Below are positions 20,858-31,254 of a stretch of DNA of 64,000 bases, piece by piece (position 1 is the stretch's first letter; the number at the start of each line of letters is the position of its first letter). The notes beneath the pieces were generated by a model. It worked only from the letters and a program-made list of their open reading frames with translations, did no database searches and was not told where the DNA came from. This stretch comes from Rhytidiadelphus loreus (Eukaryota > Streptophyta > Bryopsida > Hypnales > Hylocomiaceae): the NCBI GenBank assembly GCA_947034895.1, contig OX344761.1, positions 24,874,863 to 24,938,862 of the forward strand, given 5' to 3'. Made by a program: the position numbers and the translations under genes.

Positions 20858-23800
20858 GACACCTCAAGTCAGTGAACTATTGCATTCACATGTGAGAGTT
20901 ATCCGTATGTCAAAGCTTGATTTGCTTGATTTGCTTGATTTGGCACGTCTGTGCTCTTAGCAGGTACATTTCTCAAAAGACAGTAGTGGCATGCAATTAG
21001 CGGAAGAGCACGCAGGCAGATCTATGGAATTGGCAAAATTCCCAGAAACCATCACTCTTTGTGTACAGATTCAGATTTTTGATCAAGGGTATCCAAATCA
21101 TGCAAAACAGACTATAATGATTGTAAATAAAATCACCCTAAACCCTAAACCCTCGTGATGAACATTATCGACTAAAGCTGAAAAAGGAATGTACATGACT
21201 GATCTAGGAATTCAAGCCTGCAGTCTCAGAATGAACAGAAATGATGATAATATTTGGTTAAGACATTTCCTTTACTACAAGCAATAGTCTCAGGATCATT
21301 GCCAAAAAGGATGGTTGTTCCCGAACGAATCACATTGATTTCGTATAGGACCAATTAACAACTCCGCCTGAGGTTTCGGATATGTAGTAACGTCATTTGT
21401 TGAAACGATAAGTGCTACCATGAAGATCAAAATTATCATCAATAAGGAGTCTCTCTAGTTACGTATATCATGTATCCATAACAAATTTGGCATTGAAGCA
21501 AAAAGAAGATACACGATTTCTGAACTTATCAGCGAATGATGGATGACATTGTGGCTATGGTAACTTACTACGTGCATTGCAACAGATGACCCCGAGCTGT
21601 TTGCGAACCTGGATGGTGCGGTTAGGCTGCGGTTGATTGACCCGGAGCGCCCAATGTGCATTTGCCAGGGCCTCGATCTCAACTGCCAATTGAAGCAGCT
21701 GCCACGGCACAAATTGCACGGGTCTTCCAAAGTAGTTATATTGAGTCAGTTTCCACAAGCTATGGCAGTTTGGGGCAGTGGCTGGATGGATGGCGAACAG
21801 AACCAAGGTCGTTTTCATTTGGTTACTTCGTGGTCGCGTCACACTGCAAATTGGTCATTCTGAACGTAGGGCTCTCAGAACCACCTGCACGCGGCAATTT
21901 CAGCAGTTTTTCGGCATGCACAATCGGGAGATTCTAAATGAGAAGAATATGCATTCTACGTCAATCAAACCTCACTGACGAGTTTTTAACAGTCCGGGGA
22001 ACAATTTGGATGTTCAGCTCTTCATGGTCCATATCTCGCTTCTTACAATGGGCATATACACCAACATGAGCACTTTCATATTCACAGGAAGGTTTAGGCA
22101 TAACCAATCGGCATGTTGGTACGCAATCAATGGGTTGTTAGCTCTCTCTCTCCTTGAAATGCGTAATTGGACGATCGCTCTCTACGGATGCATGTGCACC
22201 AGCTGAACTTCATACCATCCAAAGCGTCGCATCGAATATTTCTGCAGTTCTCTACTCTGCAGTTCTGACATAAAATTCTTAAAATATTTGCAACAACCCA
22301 GAGCTGAGAATGGCTTACGAAGAGCACCTCACCTAACTGGATATGAAATGACCGGTGATCATGCCGCCGAATTGACTGTGAGCCGTTTTGTTCTCCTCCA
22401 CTCCAAGTCCGAATCTCTCTCTCCACAAAATCCCGAAGTTCCTTAATGAGGTGTGAATGAGGCTGAATGGCTTACAGTTAGAAGAAACTGCCTCGGTTGC
22501 AAGGGCAGGAGGGGTAAAAGGCGCACAGTTAGCAAGCACGGTTGCAACTGCAGGATGGTGAGGCCAGCACTATAACTGTCCCGGAGTCACTTTCTTGTAA
22601 CCTAACTGGTTGCACCACGAATTCAGCTCCGCGGTTAGTGAAGGGATCTGCAAAGTATTCGCAGATCCAAAGGGATCACCAAATTAGCAGTTAAGTGGGA
22701 GGTAGATTCAAAACTGTGTATCTGATTCGGTTCTAACCATGTGACGCAATGATACCTTCCAGTGGTGATTATTTCCTACCCAAGAGCTACAATACTCTAT
22801 ACGGGTGGAGAGCATCGCACTACAGATTTACAGCTGATTGTCCCAAAACGTTCACGGACCTATCAAGAGTTCTTAGACCAATTTGCACTGCTCTCCCATG
22901 ACAAATGCGCTCTCACAATGGATTCGATACCCCAGTATGACATGAAACTCACTGCATGAAGATGAGCTCAAAACCACGCAAATGAATGATCTCTCTCAAT
23001 CCATAGTAGACAGCCTCGAGTATTTGGGGGTATTGGGTTCGAGTCAAGAACATTCTCCACAACCTGCTTTGCGTTCCAATCTGATTAAAAGAACTTGGAT
23101 TAGAACCGTATAAGGTCAGAAGTAGAGCAAATATATCACACCTGGCGGCTGCAGGGCCCAATCCAAAGCTTCCACTTCAGCTGGCTCACCACGAGTGGGA
23201 AGGCAGTCCAACAAAGCGGCCGGTCGAAATATATCATCCCACAGTCCGAGGGCAACCGTCGCTGGGACATCACATCCATGAGCCCGTCTTGGATGTGAGT
23301 CCAGCCTACAGGAATTCGGGGCTGCAGTCTTGCGGTTGCAAATTTGCAGTTCCACTATCTTCGGAGGCTGGGCGTCCGTTCAGAAGGGCAAAGGAGAGAA
23401 GAGTCGCACAGGTCGCAAACTCCGAAGTCTGCGGGCACCTCATCTAGGTTGACAACCCTGATCCCGCCTGCCTCTGTAGCAGTCTTGTGAAGAGCTGTTG
23501 AATCGTCCCTCACTGCTCCAGGTGCCTATCCTCGCATTTCCTCTCGTGTCATCGTACCTCCACCGTCGCAAGCAATGGTTGAGAATGTTTATAGCAACAC
23601 TAGTTCGCCAAAACTCAAAACTCAAACGAAAGCAGGTGGAAAAATGGACAGCCATGCTTTCTGGGGACTCCAGCACCTTTTTAAAATGCTTCTCAACGAA
23701 ACAGTTGTGCGTAGGTCAAAGAAAACTACAGCCCACAAAGTCGCCAGTTAGGTTGAGGGAAGCAATACCAGCAATTTCTGCGTTACCTCCGCGTTCGATA

Positions 23801-24282
23801 ATTTGCCCCTCTTCTCGGTCGAGAGCGGACTGAGAATTTGGAGTAAAACAATTGTTTTTCCACCTTAGACAGCTTCATGAGACGCAATTATTTCACTCTA
23901 TTCCCAGAGCACACGAGTGCATCATACTGAAATTTCGCACTCCAAAATAATAGGCTCTCAGAAATTGGAAGGACAGATAAACCCACAGCTGGAGAAAAAA
24001 AACTTTATAGTTTTCACAGGAAACCTTGATTATGTTCGCCTCCCTCACTGTCACACGCCCAGCTCTTGACGCATTAACTCCCAAGTCTCCGAAAGGCGAG
24101 AAAAAACAGAGAAAAAAAAAGGAGGAGAGATGCAATTGATGGTCTTGTTATATCCTGGCGCAGGTCGTTTTTATTTCACAGAAAGTGGCCGAGCCCATAC
24201 AAGCAGATGAATAGCCCAGCTCGTGTGAGGATTGAAGGAGTCAAGTCAAGTTCACTTCCAACGCTATAGTCACCAGTCGGAG
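20858..24282. other. Region with scattered exon-like stretches on the minus strand, no assembled gene
   Basis: Several minus-strand stretches look coding and are bounded by splice-like signals. One near 22470-22350 reads HSHLIKELRDFVEREIRTW up to a GTGAGG donor. One near 21750-21560 reads PWQLLQLAVEIEALANAHWA up to a GTAAGT donor. One near 23300-23150 ends at a GTGTGA donor. Their phases could not be joined into one reading frame, and I recognise no family. They may be exons of a real gene, of a non-coding RNA gene, or chance. Telomere-like AAACCCT repeats occur at about 21135-21153. Confidence 0.25.
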
Positions 24283-26867
24283 TTAATCGCTACAAGAGTG
24301 CCCAATTGTGTCTGTGAGTAAGGCCTTCAAAATGTCCAGAATAAAAACAGCTGCAGAAGTAAAAATATACGGCACATCGAGGCCGACCAAAGATATTTTT
24401 CTGTAACAGTGAGACCGATTATACACCGTAACTGTAAAGACCCAAATGGAAAATTTAACATTGTCTACAATTGGACAGAATGAACGAACATCAAGGTCCT
24501 GAAAAGAAGCAAAGTCACCTTGCAAATTGCGGGAACTTCATGAGTGAGTACCTGTTGAAGAGGGTCCCATGAACCTTTGCTGAGCGGCACAAAGAGTAGC
24601 ACACAGCATGAGCCGATACTCCAGAGGAGCACCCGACTTGCGGGCTTTCAGCTCAAGGAACTAAGAAGATCGAAGGAAAATAGACTAAAGAATTGCTGGG
24701 ATTTCTCAAGTTCATGAAAAATAATTCGAACATAACGGAGAGGTTATGGTGGCAGTCAGCGGTTCTGGAAGCACACCCAAAGGTCCCAAGACAACATCAA
24801 ACGGGATGTACAGGCTTGTATCGTCCGTGGCATCTGAGGCAATGGGTATTGGGAAAAGCTCAGAAGTCCTTACGGTGCTGGGAGGGAAGGCATCCTGTCG
24901 GAGGAAGTTTGTTCTGAATGTTCACCTTTTGGATGAGCAAGGAAGCTTGGTGTCTCGCGACATGGCCATCGTTGCGTCGGTGGCTTACGCCCATGACCAT
25001 AGCCCTGTGGTCCGCGACGAGAAACCGTTTCTGGCTGAACCACCTTTGTTCACAACATTTAACGGGGTGGAGTTTCCGGCCCAGGACAGGCCCACCCGCA
25101 TGGTGTCGGGGCGGGCTTCCTTCAAGCTGGCAATCTCTCTGCTTTCCTCAAAGTGCGACAACCGATTGTTTTGCATCTGCTTCACCCCACAAGTACCCCC
25201 GGATTCAAGCCCAATATGCCAGCCCTGCTACTCGAAGCCCATCAGAAGCATCTCACGGAAAAGGACGCAGGTGACATCCATATCCATGGGCCCTTCATTG
25301 CATGGCAATAACAGTGAAGGAACTTCTGCTGTTGTTTCACCCTCCTCCATGCCACGCAGCACAGGGAACATAGATCACAGTCCCCCCAAATCAACCTCCC
25401 CGGCCTCCAGCAGCGACAACGAAGCAGCAACCACGCCAGGAAGAATACAACAAGTCCAGAACTCGTCCCGATCGAGTTCAGTTACAAGCATGCACTACCT
25501 GTCCCCCCAAAGCCAGGGACATCAACAAGGAACCGAGAGGCAAGGACCTCCTGCTTTGATCCTGTATGAGAATTCGCTTGGTCAGAGCATCACTAGCAAC
25601 CTCAGAAACCACATGACAAACATGGACAGGTATGCAGGTGAGAATGATCATCATGGCGGCAATGGCTTGGGTTCGCTTTCCTGCACGCAGCTATGTTCAC
25701 TACAACAATCAAATTTAGGCAAGATACCGGCTTTTGATAGAAGCACACTGGCCTTGCGACTCTCTCCTGAGTCCGGTAGCCCCACCTCTGGGGCTTTGAC
25801 ATCTGAAAGCTGTATAGAGAACAAGGATCCAAGTTCAAGAACACAGGCTTCCCCCCTGGATGGAAGCAGACCCCTGAACAACAACATTCCTTCTCCCCCA
25901 GTGAACCGTCCCTTCCGCCCCTATGCTACTGTGGGAGCTTGCAAACTTCCAATGACAGACTTTCAGCTTGGAATGTCCGGCAGCCCTCCTCCAGCATTCA
26001 AGAGACACATTCAACAAGCGAGCACAAGCGAAGGTGCTACCTCCTCTCATACAGCTCTTCTGGAACGACTCCAGCAATTAAGGTCAGCATCGCCAGCAGG
26101 AATCAAGCAAAAAGTGGAATCTATGCTCCAGGGTTACCCCATGGGAGCCTGCAATGAAGCAATTGATCCGAAATTCAACAGTGGCAATCACACTGAGATC
26201 AGCCTAGAGGAGGAAGAGAAATCTTTACAGTACATCGAGGTGAGCTTGCAGGAGGTGAGCCGCGAAGTTCAGAGAAGGAAAGAAGAGCTTCGAATAAAAC
26301 GAAGGCGGCTCATGGAAGATGAAGCTCGAATGCATAGCATTATCTTCCAATCTTCGTCATGGATTGAAAGTCTGAGTAGAGGATTCAGTCTCTGATATGT
26401 GACCTTTACCAATTGAGATCACCACTGCTAGAGTGATCCCAGTATCCCAGTGCTGGTCGCTTTACCTATGAGGATGTAGATCACAAGGTTACGACAGGGT
26501 CTCCAATCCAAACCCTCAAGGTTCCAACAGCACTTGATCAATGACTACCAGCAAATGGGCAAGTTATTAGAAGGAAGCAGCTGACAATGCTGATCAGAGA
26601 ACAAGAAGAAATTCTCAATCATGGAAGGACAGAAAAAGAACAGCTTGCAATCAGTAACATACAGTGCTTACAAGAAACCCATTCATATTATTCTCAGACT
26701 TCGTGTTATCAATGTGAAGCAGAATCAGAAAAGAAGTATTACTATAAAATCCACAACAAGATGAAAACAGTGAAGTCTAGTCTCGTTAATTCTTACAATG
26801 ATATAGTAGCAAGAAATAAATAGACAACTGAAAGAAAAAATTAAGGTTTGAGACTTACGGAGTACAT
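24283..26867 (-). CDS. Tentative small three-exon gene, 61 codons, unrecognised
   Basis: The exons would be 26867-26859 (ATG TAC TCC, donor GTAAGT), 24660-24552 (after a strong pyrimidine-rich acceptor; reads SGAPLEYRLMLCATLCAAQQ, donor GTACTC) and 24350-24283. All phases agree and the product starts MYSFLELKARKSGAPLEYR. The 2.2-kb first intron would contain the whole plus-strand SHA-like coding region, making nested antisense genes. A possible untranslated upstream exon lies at about 27010-26950, bounded by AG and GTGAGT. No family is recognised. The middle exon is the most persuasive part; the first and last are short enough to arise by chance. Confidence 0.25.
24746..26395 (+). CDS. Protein with the pre-SH2 region of plant SHA/SHB proteins, no SH2 domain
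   Basis: A single-exon frame of 549 residues from ATG 24746. Residues about 45-175 (segments such as KFVLNVHLLDEQGSLVSRD, GVEFPAQDRPTRM, GRASFKLAISLLSSKCDNRL, KPIRSISRKR) match in order what I remember of the region just before the linker-SH2 part of Arabidopsis SH2-domain proteins A and B, which are distantly STAT-like. The middle (about 180-480) is low-complexity, rich in Ser, Pro, Asn and Gln. The C-terminus (about 485-535, e.g. EVSREVQRRKEELRIKRRRL) is charged and predicted to form a coiled coil. No SH2 arginine motif follows. A basic stretch (ISRKR) and the composition suggest a nuclear, possibly DNA-binding or transcription-related protein; that is inference. Absence of introns could mean a retrocopy or a naturally intronless gene. 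Codon use is intact and GC-rich. Confidence 0.75.
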   Translation: MVAVSGSGSTPKGPKTTSNGMYRLVSSVASEAMGIGKSSEVLTVLGGKASCRRKFVLNVHLLDEQGSLVSRDMAIVASVAYAHDHSPVVRDEKPFLAEPPLFTTFNGVEFPAQDRPTRMVSGRASFKLAISLLSSKCDNRLFCICFTPQVPPDSSPICQPCYSKPIRSISRKRTQVTSISMGPSLHGNNSEGTSAVVSPSSMPRSTGNIDHSPPKSTSPASSSDNEAATTPGRIQQVQNSSRSSSVTSMHYLSPQSQGHQQGTERQGPPALILYENSLGQSITSNLRNHMTNMDRYAGENDHHGGNGLGSLSCTQLCSLQQSNLGKIPAFDRSTLALRLSPESGSPTSGALTSESCIENKDPSSRTQASPLDGSRPLNNNIPSPPVNRPFRPYATVGACKLPMTDFQLGMSGSPPPAFKRHIQQASTSEGATSSHTALLERLQQLRSASPAGIKQKVESMLQGYPMGACNEAIDPKFNSGNHTEISLEEEEKSLQYIEVSLQEVSREVQRRKEELRIKRRRLMEDEARMHSIIFQSSSWIESLSRGFSL

Positions 26868-27478
26868 CTTTGATGTACAATGACTCGGCTTACAATTTAG
26901 GGTTCAGGTGAGCGAATAGTGAGAAATTTAGGGTAGGGTGACACTCACGAAAGATTTTCCAAGTAAAGAAATCGCGCTCTGGCCGAAGATATTCCAGAAC
27001 AACTGGAACCTGTTCATGTGCTCAAGTGCTTGCAAAAGCAAGTCGCAGGGTAGTCTGATACTCGATTGCCCATAAATAATTAAAAAGATTCACCAAATAA
27101 TTGCGATGGCTCATGCTTTCTATAATTACAGAAATTATTAGCATAGGTTTTGAATATATAAACAAAATGAACACACAAAGCTGCAGAACAAGACAATGAG
27201 CATGGAATTGAGGCGAAGAGACACTGGTGCAATTGAGTGTTGGCGCAAACAATGTTGTACCATAATGCCTCCTAAATAGAATCCCACATTCCGTCAGATG
27301 GGACAGTCTTTGAAAGAACAAGCTAAATTAACAGAGTCCCAAACTCGCTACTTGAAACCTTCCTGGCAAGCAAGGTCAACATCTGAGGTTTCATGAAGGA
27401 CGCATCTCTGCTGTTTGAACTGAACATGATTCTACGACCCTAGAAACTTCCATACAGAAGAGTAGATACTCAAGGGTA
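26396..27478. other. 3' regions of two convergent genes
   Basis: The plus-strand SHA-like gene ends at 26395 and the minus-strand OST5 gene ends at 27479, so this stretch should hold their 3' untranslated regions. A 237-base open frame at 26587-26823 has AT-rich, non-coding character. Exon-like minus-strand stretches at 26.86-27.01 kb are covered under the tentative small gene. Confidence 0.4.
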
Positions 27479-28794
27479 TCAAACATATACTCCCGTCCAT
27501 AGCAGCAAGAAGAGCGTCCCAAATCCCTGTCAAAGAATCGACATGAAGAGCAAATTAGTAAAGACGGTCAGCATTGCAGGAAGTGGCTTAAGGTATAAAA
27601 TGTCAGGTCAAATCTCCAAATACGTACACCTTGTAAAGACTGCAGATCCTTGCAATGAAAGGAAGAATGGCAGCAATTGGTGAGCTCGGTGTTATTATTA
27701 TGCACCTATGAAGTGTTGGTTCCCAGAATCTGTCTCGTATTTGTACAAAAGAAAATGGAAGGGATGATGACCGCCATTATCAGAGCAATTAACGTACCAT
27801 GAAGACGGATGCCAATCCTCCAGTTGCAAACTCCTGAACCAGACTTCGACTTAACTTAGTCGAAGTCACCTCATATCTGCGCACGAAAATCCTTATGTTA
27901 ATATCCTACATGTGCTCAATATTTGCCTACATTTCAAAACTTAAAGTCCGTAAACCTAAAACACTTTGTGCGTATCATAAGGTTAAGAATATTCATGGCA
28001 GAGCTCCGTAAGAAGCAAAAGTGTCACAGTCCTAATGCTTCACAAAGGTCCGACCCAGAGGCATGACTTTGCCGCGCAACATGCAAGATCTAAATGCAAC
28101 TTCTGCACGTAACGAGCAAAACAAACGACAAACATGTAATCAACCTCTTACATGAAAAAAGATGCCGTTAATAGGAGCCCGATAGTAAGCAGAAGCACCG
28201 CCAAAAGGGGATACAGGGACTCAGACACCGGGCTGTATATGGGGGTCCCAATCTCTCCCTACATACCGACATCAAAATTTTAGCAACTCAATCGGATTAA
28301 TAATCTGAATTACACAACACAACAACTAAGCTCGACAAATCCTGCAATACAGAATAGAAAAGTCTAAAGCCTACTTCGTGCGACAATGGCAACTGTCTTG
28401 TCGACCAACAACAATCAAACTATAGCAATTCGGAGCTACTTTGCTTGGAAATTCCAGAAGACATCATTTTCTAACTTCACAAATGCACAAAACAAAGATC
28501 ACAGTTGATGATTTGATCCGATCACAATGTAGGACATCGCTTTCAACAACCCTAAATCCAGGACTGCACCAATAAGTTAAGGACACCCGCGTCAAGTCGA
28601 TCACAGAAGAGAAGCAAAGCAAAGACCGAAGAGTGCGCTAAGACGTGAAATAGTCTCCTCCATTTCCAATATCGGCGGTGTCATTGCACCGGACTTCTCA
28701 TTTGCAAACAGTCGGGTAAACCTTGCAAACCCCTCCAAAAACTATTTCAAAAGATGAAACATTCAGAGAAAGTACTTACGAGTCCGAGCGCCAT
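27479..28794 (-). CDS. OST5: Oligosaccharyltransferase subunit OST5 / TMEM258 (four exons, 82 aa)
   Basis: Small subunit of the ER oligosaccharyltransferase complex that transfers the preassembled glycan to Asn in N-glycosylation. The exons are 28794-28780 (MALGL), 28258-28152, 27876-27798 and 27526-27479, with phases 0, 2 and 0 all consistent and consensus GT..AG ends. The 82-residue product matches the family in length and pattern: SPVSESLYPLLAVLLLTIGL begins the first membrane helix (about 16-41), then F-I-Y-E-V-T-S-T-K in the loop, and a second helix ending FLLLWTGVYV at the C-terminus. No exon exceeds 107 bp, so no long open frame marks the gene. The first coding exon has only five codons. 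The next gene upstream on this strand lies outside the window or is absent. Confidence 0.93.
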
Positions 28795-29981
28795 AGTTGC
28801 CAACTGATTTACAAGGGGTTGATCACGGCGAGGATGAGAGGAGCGGGAGGTCCGTCCAGTGCTTCGCAGCTATGGCGATGCGAGCTTCGGGAGTTTGCAA
28901 AACAACGTGCGGCGGGACTCGGGAGCAGGCGCACACAGTTCCCGGGGACCAACACGGACATCAACTTTCTTTAATCTTTTTTCCTTGCATGAACAGTAAA
29001 ATGGGGATACTTACTGTGCCTTGCTCAGTAAGAGCATCTTCAATGGAACACTCTTAAGGACTCACTAAATATATTTCTATGTTTTGATTGCTGTAAAATT
29101 AGAACTTGTGATAACTATCATTGGAAGCGCGTAAAAAATCTCATGAAAAAAACAGTGTAAAGTTAGGGTTTGAAAATTGGACAACTTGAAATAGAAACCA
29201 TTGAAAGCAAGCTAAAAAACTAATAATATCATAAGCAACAACAAATCATATTGAAGAAAAAAGTTCATAGAAATGGCATAGCAAACTTTGGAACTACATT
29301 CATGACTATTTGCATCTTAGCAAAAATAAAATTGAATGAAGGAATAATGTGTACTTTGAAGCAATTCAGGAGAAAGTGCATCAAAGTGAAAGTAGAAAAC
29401 TTCAATTCAAAAATGGAAAGATATTCCCTTCAAAGCTAATTTGAGTAAAACTCCAATGATTAACAAATTGTTTATAAACCAAATACACAAACATGCTAAA
29501 AAAGATGCCATAAACACCTAAATGGTAAATTTACATAGTGATATTAGTTCAATGACTAGTCCTAATGGATTCTTTTACAAGTCATTGACTTCTCCAAATT
29601 TGTGAAGGTTTCGTGGTCTAGTTTTGATTTTAAAGTAGAAATTTAAATGGTTGTTTAAATTTTTGACTAGCTTGAGTTGAAACTTTTAATCCAAAGTTTA
29701 ACACACAACATGTTTGAAGCTCATAGCAAGGAGGACCACTTCAATGACCCATTTCATGTAAAAAACACACTTAAAGGTTGAAATAAGTTGATGATATCAA
29801 AAATAATTGCCCTTGAATGTTATTTAAGAGAATTTCTTACAATCATGTCATTCCATTGTAATTTCTATTGATAACTTAAGATGGAATAATTTTAAATTTT
29901 TAAATTTTTAAAGTATTTTAAATTTTTAAAATTTTAATGCTTTAAAGTTTTAAATTTTGGAATTATAAACTTATAATATTA
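28795..29981. other. OST5 upstream region and start of AT-rich desert
   Basis: About 28.80-28.97 kb is GC-rich and likely carries the OST5 promoter and leader on the minus strand. From 29.0 kb the sequence is AT-rich and non-coding. An AGAGCATCTTCAATGG motif at about 29033 recalls the end of the repeat family at 20.5 kb. Confidence 0.4.
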
Positions 29982-30233
29982 CTCCCTCCGTCCCAAAATG
30001 ATTGTTTACAATTTTGTAGATATTTTTTTGAGCCAATTCATTGACCATATTGTAAAAAATATAATTAAATAAAAACTCCAAATTATATAGCATAAGAATC
30101 ATTGAAAAACATTGCATGTATTCATTACAACCTAAATAAAATTAGCTACAAGGAAGTATTTTTTTGACCTAATCAAAACAACCTTAAAAAAATATGACAT
30201 TCAAAGTGGAAAATCATTTTGGGATGGAGGGAG
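29982..30233. mobile_element. Stowaway-type MITE (252 bp), TA target-site duplication
   Basis: Terminal inverted repeats CTCCCTCCGTCCCAAAATGA (left) and the complement of CTCCCTCCATCCCAAAATGA (right) match at all but one position and extend a little further inwards. TA flanks both ends (29980-29981 and 30234-30235). The CTCCCTCCGT terminus is the signature of Stowaway MITEs mobilised by plant mariner-like transposases. The element is AT-rich and non-coding. Confidence 0.92.
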
Positions 30234-30235
30234 TA

Positions 30236-31020
30236 TGAGACAAGAGGATTAAATTTAATGTAACAACCATCAAATTGTTAGCCACCTATTCATAATTATC
30301 TTAAGTCAGTCTATTTGTTTTATTTCTTTGTTACAATTAGATCTTTGGGATTGTGCGTCTTCCAATCATGTTCTTGGTACCATCACTCTTTGGGAGAAGG
30401 GATGCCCAAGCTTTGTTTCATGGCATTTGGACCTATGATGTGAAAGTTATTGAATTTTAAAGTTTTTATGGATAAAAAAGTAGAAATTTTATTTTATTAT
30501 AATGTGCCAACGGCACATGGCATATTAATGTGTTTTAAACTGATGAGAGTGATTGACTTCAAACAATTACTTCAAATGGGTAGCACTTGAGTGCATCATG
30601 GATGAAAGGACATCCTAAATAAAAGATTGAACTTGAAACATTGGTTTCAAAATGAAGAATGTCTATTATGGAGCTTCAAACTCTACTTCACTTGTGCTAT
30701 TATGTTCCTATGAAGCAAAGCCATTCACTTCAATCCCTCAAAGACTCGGTCTCTAATTGGTAATCAAAGTTGGCAAAAATATTTTTTTAAATAAATTGTA
30801 AGATTTTGAAGAAATTATTTTTCAAAAAAGAAAATTGTATGGAATTTTTTCTATTTTTAGGCATTTATTTAATCACATTTTTCAGATTTAGTTAATTATT
30901 TGATAACAAATGTTGCCCCTATTTTCCTAGTATGGTATTTGTTAATGCATAAATATGATTTGATTTAGAAGTTATGACTAGATTATTATTTTTTACACTT
31001 TGAACACTTTGAGCTATGGC
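30236..31020. other. AT-rich intergenic, nothing recognised
   Basis: A stretch between two MITEs with no exon-like frame and no clear repeat ends. Confidence 0.4.
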
Positions 31021-31254
31021 CAAGGTGAATTGACCCCCTCTCTGCTCTAGCTAAGAATAAATGTAAAAAATTGCCCCCTATTTTGTAATTGGTTGCTTTT
31101 GTATTTTTTTACCTCTTGCAACTAAATTGGAGCCTTTGATTCCATATATGAATTCAAAAATTTCAAATTTTATCACAAGTAGCACATAATAACTTCAAAT
31201 GTTTTCCCTAGAGATAAAAAAGGGGCCACAAGGTGGTCAAGTCCCCCAACCTTA
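31021..31254. mobile_element. Mutator-type MITE, older copy
   Basis: This is a diverged relative of the element at 60166-60387. Shared blocks include AAGGTGAATTGACCCCCTC at the left end, TTGCCCCCTATTTTGT, and GGAGCCTTTGATT. The right end CAAGTCCCCCAACCTT is an imperfect complement of the left. It is flanked by GAGCTATGG (31011-31019) and GAGCTATTGG (31255-31264), a near-match direct repeat of the size Mutator-like elements make. Confidence 0.65.

Noticed and set aside
21135..21153. AAACCCT repeats as an interstitial telomere
   Set aside because: Fewer than three units; too short to be more than a telo-box-like motif.
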